Origin: CAZFBA01 sp964517135
GTDB taxonomy: Bacteria; Cyanobacteriota; Vampirovibrionia; JBFMGH01
Assembly: GCA_964517135.1 (NCBI GenBank)
Contig: CAZFBA010000005.1
Span: forward strand, 100,072-164,071
Direction: 5' to 3'
DNA length: 64,000 nucleotides
In this document: positions 42,913-50,884 of the stretch, piece by piece
Layout of the letters: each line of letters starts with the position of its first letter
Numbering within the stretch: position 1 is the stretch's first letter
Made by a program: the position numbers and the translations under genes
The notes under the pieces: model-generated
What the model was told of the DNA's origin: nothing
The model's database searches: none
Seen by the model: only the letters and a program-made list of their open reading frames with translations

Positions 42913-43834
42913 ATTCGCTGTACCAGTTTATAGATTTTATTAGTCCTTCTTCCAGGTTTACAACAGGTTCCCAGTTCAAATATTGTTTAGCTATTGTTAT
43001 ATCAGGCCTTCTGACTTTAGGATCGTCTTCAGGTAGTTGTTTGAAAATAATATCACTTTTGCTATTACTTAATTTTATAATTAAACGGGCTAAATCCAAA
43101 ATAGAAATTTCTTGAGGGTTACCAATATTGACAGGAGTATTGATATTAGCGTTCATCAGGGCTATGATTCCTTCGACAAGGTCTGAAACATATTGTATAC
43201 TTCTGGTTTGGTTTCCATCTCCAAAAACGGTCAGGGGCTCATTTTTAAGGGCCTGATTGATGAATGTAGATATTACACGGCCGTCATCCGGGCGCATTCG
43301 TTCTCCGTGAGTATTAAAAATGCGGGCAATTCTGATATCAAGATGGTGTTCTTTGTGGTAGGCAACACTCAGGGCTTCTCCAAAACGTTTGGATTCATCA
43401 TAGCAGCCACGTGGGCCGATCGGGTTGACGTTACCCCAGTAGCTTTCAGGTTGTGGGTTGACTTCAGGATCTCCATAAATTTCTGATGTTGAAGCGAAAA
43501 GAAACTTTGCACCTTTGTTTACTGCCAGGCCAAGTGCATTGTGTGTGCCTAGTGAACCTACTTTGAGTGTTTGTATAGGATAATTGAGGTAGTCTACTGG
43601 GCTTGCAGGTGACGCAAAGTGTATTACCCAGTCCAGTTTTTGAGAAGTGTAGATATATTTACTTACATCGTGGTAAATAAATTCAAAATGATCGTTAGTA
43701 CGGTTGTGTTCGATGTTCTCACTGGAGCCAGTTATCAGGTTATCAAGGGCAATGACCTTATGGCCATCTTTAAGAAGCCTGTCACACAGGTGTGATCCCA
43801 GAAAACCGGCTCCACCGGTTATTAATATCTTCAT
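42890..43834 (-). CDS. uxs: UDP-glucuronate decarboxylase (UDP-xylose synthase)
   Basis: A short-chain dehydrogenase-type enzyme that turns UDP-glucuronate into UDP-xylose using bound NAD. The NAD motif GGAGFLGSHL is at residues 7-16. STSEIYGDPEVNPQPESYWG and the catalytic Tyr/Lys in YDESKRFGE follow. FNTHGERMRPDDGRV is a UXS hallmark. The 314 residues match the bacterial enzyme. It follows ugd by 6 nt, and ugd supplies its substrate. Confidence 0.93.
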   Translation of the reverse strand: MKILITGGAGFLGSHLCDRLLKDGHKVIALDNLITGSSENIEHNRTNDHFEFIYHDVSKYIYTSQKLDWVIHFASPASPVDYLNYPIQTLKVGSLGTHNALGLAVNKGAKFLFASTSEIYGDPEVNPQPESYWGNVNPIGPRGCYDESKRFGEALSVAYHKEHHLDIRIARIFNTHGERMRPDDGRVISTFINQALKNEPLTVFGDGNQTRSIQYVSDLVEGIIALMNANINTPVNIGNPQEISILDLARLIIKLSNSKSDIIFKQLPEDDPKVRRPDITIAKQYLNWEPVVNLEEGLIKSINWYSEYARKKQT

Positions 43835-43840
43835 AATTTC

Positions 43841-45253
43841 CTAACTTACTCCTGCTCCAATGGCTTTAAAATTTGCAGCACGCCCAACAGGATAATGTAT
43901 TAACCCTGCTTTTTCAGCAGCTTCAGGTTCTATAATGTTTCTTGAGTCTATAACAACAGGTATAGACATTAGTGTTTTTAGTTCAGATAGTTCCATATAC
44001 TTAAATTCATCCCATTCGGTTACTATAATAATAGCATCACAGCCTTTAGCCAGATCATGAATGCTGTTTTCATAGCATACATCAAGGTCAGGGTATTGTT
44101 TTTTGCAGTTATCCATTGCTATTGGGTCATATGCTTTAACCTTGGCTCCCATTTTGGAGAGCTGGTTGATTAAAGTTAAGCTTGGAGCATCTCTAAGATC
44201 GTCAGTATTTGGCTTAAAGGATAAACCCAGAAGTCCAATGGTTCTTCCTTTAATGATTTTAAGTGCTGACTGAAGCTTTCTAATTATGTTGTGTCTTTGT
44301 TTGAGATTAACATTAATGGTAGAATTCAATAATTCAGGCTGATAGTCATATTCTTTTGCGATGCTAATAATGGCACTGAGATCTTTGCCAAAACAGCTAC
44401 CTCCCCAGCCAATGCCTGCACTTAAAAACTTGCCACCGATTCTGGTATCAAGGCCAATGCCCTGGGCTACCTGTTTAACGTCAGCGCCAACGACTTCGCA
44501 TATGTTGGCTATTTCGTTTATAAAACTTATTTTGGTTGCAAGGAAAGCATTAGAAGCATATTTAATCATCTCTGCACTTGTTATGTCAGTTACAACAAGT
44601 GGAACAGCATTGACACCTGCCGGAGGGGTGAGTTCTTTGATAGGTGGTGCAAAATTTTGCTGTAATATTGGCTTATAAAGCCTAGTTAAGATGCTTGTAG
44701 CTCTTTCGTCATTGGCACCAATAACAACTCTATCCGGGTAAAGTGTGTCATAGATGGCACTGCCTTCTCTTAGAAATTCTGGGTTACTTGCAACCAGAAA
44801 GTCAGGGTGACAATCTTTTCCTTGTGCTTTTTGGACACCTTCGTTAACAAGCATTTCTACCCAGTTTCCTGAGCCTATTGGAACGGTAGACTTGTTTATT
44901 ATTACCCTTAATTTATTACAGTCAAGGGCTTCTCCGATTGAATTGGAGACATCTTTGACATATTGAAGGTTGGGCTCACCATTTTCCTCGGGAGGTGTTC
45001 CAACAGCGATGAAAATGATATCTGCTTTAACGGTTGCTTCTTTTATATCTGTAGAAAAGCTTAAATTTTGCTTCTTGAGACAAATTTCTAAAAGTTCTTT
45101 AAGCCCTGGTTCATAAAATGTCGGGATGCCCTGTTTGAGGGTTTCTATTTTCTGGCTGTCAATATCCACGCAGGTGACCTCATAACCCAGGTATGACAGG
45201 CATGTCCCGGTTACCAGCCCGACGTATCCTACTCCTGCAACGCATACTTTCAT
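43841..45253 (-). CDS. ugd: UDP-glucose 6-dehydrogenase
   Basis: Oxidises UDP-glucose twice with NAD to UDP-glucuronate. The Rossmann start is VCVAGVGYVGLVTG. FLATKISFINEIANICE and the catalytic Cys block GGKFLSAGIGWGGSCFGKD follow. GLLGLSFKPNTDDLRDAPSL lies near residue 345. ATG 45253 was chosen with GAGGA 8 nt away. The frame runs 19 codons further up without support. The 470 residues are normal. First gene of ugd-uxs-flippase-GT2. Confidence 0.95.
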   Translation of the reverse strand: MKVCVAGVGYVGLVTGTCLSYLGYEVTCVDIDSQKIETLKQGIPTFYEPGLKELLEICLKKQNLSFSTDIKEATVKADIIFIAVGTPPEENGEPNLQYVKDVSNSIGEALDCNKLRVIINKSTVPIGSGNWVEMLVNEGVQKAQGKDCHPDFLVASNPEFLREGSAIYDTLYPDRVVIGANDERATSILTRLYKPILQQNFAPPIKELTPPAGVNAVPLVVTDITSAEMIKYASNAFLATKISFINEIANICEVVGADVKQVAQGIGLDTRIGGKFLSAGIGWGGSCFGKDLSAIISIAKEYDYQPELLNSTINVNLKQRHNIIRKLQSALKIIKGRTIGLLGLSFKPNTDDLRDAPSLTLINQLSKMGAKVKAYDPIAMDNCKKQYPDLDVCYENSIHDLAKGCDAIIIVTEWDEFKYMELSELKTLMSIPVVIDSRNIIEPEAAEKAGLIHYPVGRAANFKAIGAGVS

Positions 45254-45488
45254 TTTGAATATCCTCTTTTTGTGTTTTTCGTCCAGCATTATATAATATA
45301 GCAAAGACATAGAAATTTTGAGCTATGTTTTTCTGAAAATTTTTTCATGTAAAGAAAATAACTGATGCTGAATTCTGAAATTCTTTAATATCAGGCATAA
45401 TGCTTATAAAATTTTTGGTAGTTTCTACTAATAAGGGTTTTTATGGCAGGCACAATTAATTTTTATTTGAAAAACAGGAGTTAAGCAT

Positions 45489-46577
45489 ATGAAGTTGATT
45501 CTTCCTGATCTTGGTAATAAAGAAATAGAGTTGATTGCAGAGGTCTTTGAATCAGGTGTTCTCACTAATGACAAAATGGTAAGTAATTTTGAATCTGCTG
45601 TTGCTTTGTATACTGGTGTTAAACATGCTGTTGGTGTTTCAAGTGGTACTGCTGCTCTTCATCTTGCCTTTGTTTCATCTGGCATTGGTAAAGGTGATGA
45701 GGTTATTGTCCCTGCGTTCTGTTTTGTCGGTAGTGTTAACACGTTAATGTATCTTCAGGCCAGGCCGGTAGCTGTTGATATCAATATTAACACTCTTAAT
45801 ATTGATATTAGAGAGCTTGAAATGGCTATTACTCCTAAAACAAAGGCTATTCTTGCGGTAGACCTTTTTGGTGTGCCTGTTGAGATAGATAAAATAAGAG
45901 AATTGGCTGATAAAAATAATTTAATTCTTATTGAGGACGCTTCATATGCTTTTGGTTCCAGGTATAATTCTATGCACTGTGGTTCGCAGGCTGATGTGGC
46001 TGTTTTGAGTTTTAATGAGAGAAGGATTATTACCAGTGCAGAAGGTGGTATGCTTCTAACAAACGATGAAACGATAGCAGAAAAAGCCAGGTTGCTTAGA
46101 AACCACGCTATGCAGAGAGATGATAAACATAAAGCAGCAAAATTTGAGTATGTCGGTTATAACTATCGTATGAGTGAAGTTCATGCGGCGATTGGTCTGG
46201 GGCAGATGGGTAAGATTGACAATATAATTGAACAAAAGAGACGTTTAGGCAAAGAATATACAAAACTTCTCGAATCGGTTCCCAATGTAACGCCTCAAAG
46301 AGAGCCACAGGGCTGCTGTCAAAATTATCATAACTACGTTATAAAACTTGATGTTAATATTGACGTGGATGCTCTAAAGAAAAGGCTTGAAGAGAGAGAA
46401 ATAACAACCACCATAGGTACTTATTGTGTACACTATCAGCCGATGTATAACATTAAGGGGAAGTTTCCGGTGGCTGAGTATGCCTATGAATATGGTATTA
46501 GTTTGCCTATTAACAGCAAAATGACGATTGAAAACGTTCAGTATATCTGTGAAATAATTGAAAGATTTGTATCTTAG
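45489..46577 (+). CDS. DegT/DnrJ/EryC1-fold protein lacking the PLP lysine
   Basis: A 362-residue member of the sugar aminotransferase family. The phosphate-binding SSGTAALHLA (51-60), PAFCFVGSVN, the PLP-ring Asp in IEDASYAFGS (Asp150) and YNYRMSEVHAAIGL are all present. The site that should hold the Schiff-base Lys (family pattern SFHPRK-ITTGEGG) reads SFNERRIITSAEGG, with Arg179 where Lys is expected and no other Lys near it. An aminotransferase without it cannot work in the usual way. Family members with His there act as dehydratases, but Arg is unusual. It lies opposite the ugd operon, so a sugar-related role is likely. Confidence 0.85.
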   Translation: MKLILPDLGNKEIELIAEVFESGVLTNDKMVSNFESAVALYTGVKHAVGVSSGTAALHLAFVSSGIGKGDEVIVPAFCFVGSVNTLMYLQARPVAVDININTLNIDIRELEMAITPKTKAILAVDLFGVPVEIDKIRELADKNNLILIEDASYAFGSRYNSMHCGSQADVAVLSFNERRIITSAEGGMLLTNDETIAEKARLLRNHAMQRDDKHKAAKFEYVGYNYRMSEVHAAIGLGQMGKIDNIIEQKRRLGKEYTKLLESVPNVTPQREPQGCCQNYHNYVIKLDVNIDVDALKKRLEEREITTTIGTYCVHYQPMYNIKGKFPVAEYAYEYGISLPINSKMTIENVQYICEIIERFVS

Positions 46578-46578
46578 C

Positions 46579-47484
46579 CTATTCATGGATGAGCTGAATA
46601 AATTGTTTAAGGTTTTTGATGTTTTCAAAATCTGTATCTGTCCGGGCGTATTCTTTAAATTCCGGGTTGAGTTCAATAGCTTTCTTAAGATCTTGAAGAG
46701 CTTTATCTGGTTCGTTGAGCCTTGAATAAGTGCAAGCCCTGTTATAGTAGGGATAAGCATCAAGTGGATTAAGTTCACTGGCTTTATTAAAGTAATTGAG
46801 AGCACCTTCAAGGTTATTTAAAGAAAGATAGGTGTTGCCGCAATTGTCATAAAGCTCTGAGCTGGCAGGTGTTAGCTCTATAGCTTTTTCGTATGTCTTT
46901 AGAGATTCTTGATGGTTGCCAGTTTTGTCGAGAGATACGGCCAGGTTGACGTAGGTTGCACTGTGTTCAGGGTTTATTTCCAGTGTTTTATGGTATATCT
47001 CGATGGCTTCATTGTGTTTATCCATTTCAGATAAGACAGTACCTTTATGATAATAGGCTTCAGCGTCATCAGGGTTGATAGACAGATATTTATCATAGGC
47101 TTCCAGAGCTTTATTGTAGTTTTTTATCTTTGAATAGGCTATTCCCATATTGAAATGAGATAAAACCAGGTTTTTATCATACTGAAGAGCTTTGTTATAA
47201 GAGTTAATAGCCTCTTCATATTTGCCAGTATCCAGTAGCAGGTTTGCATAATTATAATGAACAGCAGCATTATTCTCTTCCAGTTCAAGGGCTTTGAGGT
47301 ATGTATTGATAGCATCTTCTAGCCGGTTAAGCTTTGTTAGTGTTTGTGCAATCCGGGTCCAGCCCAGAGTGTTTGCAGGGAATACCCTGATGAGCTCATA
47401 ATAATCTTCCAGGGCTTTTTCATAGTTACCCTGGCTGGCATAAAGATCTCCTCTGTCTAGTAAATAGCTGTATGAATCTTCCAT
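46579..47484 (-). CDS. TPR-repeat protein
   Basis: A 301-residue soluble array of about eight tetratricopeptide repeats with very regular units (AVHYNYANLLLDTGKYEEAI, SHFNMGIAYSKIKNYNKALE, AYYHKGTVLSEMDKHNEAIE). No other domain is attached. It starts 4 nt after the TrmB-type regulator gene, so the two are cotranscribed, and it may bind the regulator or its target. Convergent with the DegT-like gene, only 1 nt apart. Confidence 0.85.
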   Translation of the reverse strand: MEDSYSYLLDRGDLYASQGNYEKALEDYYELIRVFPANTLGWTRIAQTLTKLNRLEDAINTYLKALELEENNAAVHYNYANLLLDTGKYEEAINSYNKALQYDKNLVLSHFNMGIAYSKIKNYNKALEAYDKYLSINPDDAEAYYHKGTVLSEMDKHNEAIEIYHKTLEINPEHSATYVNLAVSLDKTGNHQESLKTYEKAIELTPASSELYDNCGNTYLSLNNLEGALNYFNKASELNPLDAYPYYNRACTYSRLNEPDKALQDLKKAIELNPEFKEYARTDTDFENIKNLKQFIQLIHE

Positions 47485-47488
47485 AAGG

Positions 47489-48304
47489 CTAGTGAAGGCT
47501 TAACTTAAAGTCTTTACCCAGTACTTTTTCTCTTAGTTTTATCATGTTTTTGCCAAATGTTTCGGCCATTTCTTTTCCGAGGTGTTTTTCAACTTCCAGC
47601 AAATAGATATCGTGGACTACAACTTCTTTTATGATAAGAACAATCCCTGGATGTCTTGTACATACTGCCTGTGGCACTTGCTCCATATCTGAAACTGTTC
47701 CTGCAATGCCATGTTTGTTATCAACGGCCATAATAAGCCAGCGCCCCCCGAGTTCTTTTTCTATTTGTTGCCCCAGAGCGTGCTGGTAGACAGTTCCAAA
47801 TTCCAGTTTTACATTGTCATAGCCTACTATTTGTATTTTGACGCCACTTTCATTTGCTTCTTCCATTGCATCCTTTAAGAGAGGGGCATCCTCGCTCCAC
47901 ATTTCAACGAAAATTTCTTTTTCTGCTGTGCGTATTATGTCGTTAGCATATTCAAAAATGCCTTTACTTCCTCTTACATTGATGACTGGTTCGACGTAAT
48001 CAGCAGCAATGTTGGGCAGTTGCTCTCTTAGATATGCTAAAGAAGACATGAATGACTTTTCTGACTTGTCCAAAAGATCATCCGGGTTAACTGGTATGTA
48101 TGTTACCGGTTTGTTTCCAGTAGAAACGACTATTTTTCTTGATTCTAAAACTTTTAATGTGTCATATGCTCTTGCCTGGGGCACACCGGATTCTTTGCTG
48201 ACCTCATATCCTGTTGCAGGGTGTCTCTTAAGTAATGATAAGTATACTTTGGCCTCATATGTATTAAATCCCAGGTTTTTGAGCTTGCCCAATAACTCTT
48301 CCAT
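47489..48304 (-). CDS. TrmB-family transcriptional regulator
   Basis: A 271-residue regulator. The N-terminal winged helix has LGFNTYEAKVYLSLLKRHPA, SKESGVPQARAYDTLKVLES and a wing. A short coiled coil (~85-105) follows. The C-terminal PLD-like/TrmB sensor domain is next (NVRGSKGIFEYANDIIRTAE, EIFVEMWSED). TrmB proteins often sense sugars. A perfect palindrome, TAGTATACTA, and an inverted repeat, ATACTAC-N9-GTAGTAT, lie 17-43 nt upstream of the start, where autoregulation would act. It is followed by a TPR gene in the same operon. Confidence 0.87.
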   Translation of the reverse strand: MEELLGKLKNLGFNTYEAKVYLSLLKRHPATGYEVSKESGVPQARAYDTLKVLESRKIVVSTGNKPVTYIPVNPDDLLDKSEKSFMSSLAYLREQLPNIAADYVEPVINVRGSKGIFEYANDIIRTAEKEIFVEMWSEDAPLLKDAMEEANESGVKIQIVGYDNVKLEFGTVYQHALGQQIEKELGGRWLIMAVDNKHGIAGTVSDMEQVPQAVCTRHPGIVLIIKEVVVHDIYLLEVEKHLGKEMAETFGKNMIKLREKVLGKDFKLSLH

Positions 48305-48320
48305 ATTTTACACCACAAAA

Positions 48321-48347
48321 ATACTACATTATCTGGGTAGTATACTA
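48321..48347 (-). promoter_or_regulatory. Palindromic operator candidate upstream of the trmB-like gene
   Basis: ATACTAC (48321-48327) and GTAGTAT (48337-48343) are perfect inverted arms 9 bp apart. They overlap the 10-bp palindrome TAGTATACTA (48338-48347), which on the minus strand contains TATACT, a possible -10 box. A repressor bound here would block transcription of the gene at 48304. Confidence 0.5.
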
Positions 48348-48425
48348 TGTAAACACAAAATCTTAAAGGTCAAAACACAATATGTTTTGCAAAATTGAAA
48401 CTTGTTATTCTTTAAGAATTGCAGA

Positions 48426-49172
48426 TTAGTTAATTCTCTGGAACATATAACCTATACCACGTGCAGTGAGGATAAGTTCAGGGTTTGATGGGTCAACTTC
48501 AAGTTTTGACCTGAGTCTGCTGATATGAACATCAACAACCCTGGTGTCTATCCTGTGGTCTGGTGGATAGGACCATACATGTTGAAGAATTTCACTCCGT
48601 GAAAATGGCTGGCCGGAGTTGCTTACAAGAAGCTCTAGAAGACTAAATTCCATACCGGTGAGCCTGATTCTTTCATTCTTACGATAAACCTGACGGCGGT
48701 TAATATCTATTCTCAGGTTGCCGGTAGTGATAATGTTCTTGGTAACTTTGCCGCCACCCGTTGTTTCCCGGTTTGTGGTTCTTCTAAGTACGGCTTTAAC
48801 CCTTGCCTCTAACTCTTTAGGGCTGAAAGGTTTGATTACATAGTCATCAGCACCAAGTTCAAGGCCTGTAATTCTTTCTGAGACGTCTCCAAGTGCAGTC
48901 AATATGATTATAGGAGTATCTGATGTCCGTCTTATTTCTTTTGTGACAGCATAACCGTCTAATTTGGGCATCATTACATCCAGAATGATAAGATCAGGGC
49001 TAAACTTGCTGAAGATTTCCAGTGCTTCTTCTCCGTCAGCGGCTGTAGCTACTTCGTAGCCGACCATCTTTAGGCGTGTTTCCAGTATGCGCCTGATGCT
49101 GGCTTCGTCGTCAACGACTAAGATTTTTTCGTGTTCTGCATTTTCATTTTGTATATCTGAGCTTTGTACCAT
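48426..49172 (-). CDS. rpaB: RpaB-like OmpR-family response regulator
   Basis: A 248-residue two-component DNA-binding regulator. The receiver is complete (LVVDDEASIRRILETRL, LDVMMPKLDGY, LTALGDVSERITGLELGADD, VIKPFSPKELEARV). The winged helix has RIRLTGMEFSLLELLVSNSG and VVDVHISRLRSKLEVDPSNP, ending ARGIGYMFQRI. This is nearly the text of cyanobacterial RpaB (Ycf27), the regulator that tunes photosynthesis genes to light and redox state. No cognate kinase gene adjoins it. A ribosome site AAGGACT precedes the start. Its presence in a genome region without any photosynthesis gene points to an older, general role. Confidence 0.85.
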   Translation of the reverse strand: MVQSSDIQNENAEHEKILVVDDEASIRRILETRLKMVGYEVATAADGEEALEIFSKFSPDLIILDVMMPKLDGYAVTKEIRRTSDTPIIILTALGDVSERITGLELGADDYVIKPFSPKELEARVKAVLRRTTNRETTGGGKVTKNIITTGNLRIDINRRQVYRKNERIRLTGMEFSLLELLVSNSGQPFSRSEILQHVWSYPPDHRIDTRVVDVHISRLRSKLEVDPSNPELILTARGIGYMFQRIN

Positions 49173-49677
49173 ATTTTTTTAGTCCTTAATAACAAACCTT
49201 ACCTACTGCCCACTATTTCTTCGTGAAGTTTATTGAAATTATTGCTGATTCTATTTTAATACTAATGAATCACTTTTTGTTAAGAACGATTAAGTTTCGT
49301 TAACTCAAATTTATCATGTTCTAACGGTTATCTACAAGATATATTTTTGAAAAAATTCAACTTTTTGCCTGCAATGACCTGTTAATTAAGACAAAAAAAA
49401 TTAAATTTAACAAAAACGCCTGTATGACCGGTTTTGAATTCAGGTATATTAATAGAAATCAGCTTATAATCAGGGTTTCATTTTTCACAGTATTTGTCAG
49501 AAATGTATAGTATTTGTATTTGTGTAACACCATTATAAATCATGTTGCTGAATATTATGAATTTTTATTAATTAAATTTTTTTTATGAAGTCTAAAATAT
49601 AAAGTTTATGGGGAGTATTCCGATATCAAAGTTAGAGGTTTGTGTAACTTTTAGGTTTACTATGTCAAAGGAATAAG
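49173..49677. other. Gene-free stretch between rpaB-like and tadE-like genes
   Basis: 505 nt between divergent genes. It contains a GTTAA..ACG / CGT..TTAAC inverted repeat around 49278-49303 and the repeated phrase AGTATTTGT near 49490-49520. No gene or RNA was recognised. It should hold promoters for both sides. Confidence 0.45.
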
Positions 49678-50211
49678 GTGATAATTGTGCGAAATATGAA
49701 TAGAAAAATTAGAGGACAAAACCTTGTAGAGCTTGTTATTGTATTACCATTATTGATATTGTTGATTCTTGGTATTATGCAACTGGGTTTATACTGGAGG
49801 ACCTTTCAAACTATAGAGTCAGTAGCCCTTGAAGGCTCTAATGTTGCAGCAAGTACGGTTGATAGTTTGCAGACAACCGAGAACGAAGCAGTAGATGCAG
49901 CAGTAACTGCTATTCAAAATCGCCTGGCAATGGCAGGCTTGCCCCAGCCAGGAGGGGCTATATCTGCTCAGACAGGCACTCCTCCCAATGCTCTGTATCA
50001 AAATGGGGCAGTTACAAACCCGGGTGATGTTCAGGTTACTATTGATTACAGAAATCCTACGTCAAATGGTGTTATCGTTCAGGTAGTCTATGGTTATAGG
50101 CCTATTCTGGCTGGGACAAGAATTCCTATGCCCAGTGGAAACCCGATTACTATTATTCCTGATTATGTAGAAGTTAGCTCCAGCCAGATTCAACAGTATA
50201 ATACTTACTAA
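49678..50211 (+). CDS. TadE-like pilus assembly/pseudopilin protein
   Basis: A 177-residue protein of the TadE type. It has a short basic N-terminus with Gly-Gln (KIRGQNLVELVIVLPLL), where the conserved Glu follows a pseudopilin-like cut site. One transmembrane helix follows (VIVLPLLILLILGIMQLGLY), then a soluble domain with strands and a Gly/Pro-rich stretch. TadE proteins are minor components of Flp/Tad pili. No other tad gene is in the window. The start is GTG 49678, with AAAGGA 5 nt upstream. An ATG six codons on is also possible. A strong hairpin follows the gene. Confidence 0.82.
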   Translation: MIIVRNMNRKIRGQNLVELVIVLPLLILLILGIMQLGLYWRTFQTIESVALEGSNVAASTVDSLQTTENEAVDAAVTAIQNRLAMAGLPQPGGAISAQTGTPPNALYQNGAVTNPGDVQVTIDYRNPTSNGVIVQVVYGYRPILAGTRIPMPSGNPITIIPDYVEVSSSQIQQYNTY

Positions 50212-50258
50212 TAGATACTGATAACTGATTTATTTTTTCAGATTATGACCTTTTTTAA

Positions 50259-50298
50259 TATATCAGCTTAATTTCGGTTAAGCTGATATAATTTTTTT
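50259..50298 (+). terminator. Terminator hairpin directly before the next start codon
   Basis: A perfect 13-bp stem (TATATCAGCTTAA with TTAAGCTGATATA) around TTTCGG, followed by a T-run. The T-run touches ATG 50299 of the next gene. The right arm also contains TATAAT (50286-50291). Confidence 0.85.
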
Positions 50299-50859
50299 AT
50301 GAATAACTGGGAAAAAGCCTTTGGTATAAAATATCCGGAATGCAAAAAGACAGGCCTTTGTTGCAGTATGGCGACGCCGTCAACCCCTGCCATGGATCTA
50401 TTGAAACTTGCCGCTGAAGGTAATTCTTACGCAAGAGACTTTTTGAGCATTTTTAATCCTCATGAATCTATAGATGTTGTTAGACAGAAAGCCCCTGAAT
50501 TTTTAGAAAAAGCCCATTCTCTTGCAGCAAAATCACCTAAATTTAGCTCTCCTGAACAGGTGATATTTTTCAGATGTCGCTACTTGAAAGGTAAAAATCA
50601 TTGTCAGGTTTATGAAGATAGGCCTCAGCTTTGTCGTGACTATCCAGATACGCCATTCTTATTGATGCCACCTGGCTGTGGTTATGAAGGATGGTCAAAT
50701 GAATGTAAAAATAATTATAATCAAATGGGTCGTGAATTAAAGCAGTTGCAAACACTTAAAGAACTACTTGGCACTGTTGTCAGTTTCGCTCACTTAAAGC
50801 AGAAAACCTGCCAAAAGAGTCTTTTTATATTATCTCCTGGGGCCTCATGGTGGCGTTAA
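50299..50859 (+). CDS. YkgJ-type cysteine-cluster (zinc/iron-chelating) protein
   Basis: A 186-residue soluble protein with the conserved cysteine pattern CKKTGLCC near residue 15. CRYL, then NHCQVYEDRPQLCRDYP, follow near 93-115, with further Cys near 125 and 136. The family is thought to hold zinc or an iron-sulfur cluster, and its role is unknown. It has no ribosome site. The ATG follows a terminator T-run directly, and TATAAT lies 7 nt upstream, so the mRNA could be leaderless. It is convergent with queA. Confidence 0.83.
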   Translation: MNNWEKAFGIKYPECKKTGLCCSMATPSTPAMDLLKLAAEGNSYARDFLSIFNPHESIDVVRQKAPEFLEKAHSLAAKSPKFSSPEQVIFFRCRYLKGKNHCQVYEDRPQLCRDYPDTPFLLMPPGCGYEGWSNECKNNYNQMGRELKQLQTLKELLGTVVSFAHLKQKTCQKSLFILSPGASWWR

Positions 50860-50880
50860 CTATATCGACTCGATATAGTT
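50858..50880. terminator. Perfect hairpin between convergent genes
   Basis: AACTATATCG and CGATATAGTT are perfect 10-bp arms around ACT. It lies at the stop of the cysteine-cluster gene and 5 nt past the queA stop. No good T-run on either side, so it may be a weak terminator or an mRNA 3' end stabiliser. Confidence 0.45.
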
Positions 50881-50884
50881 TAAT

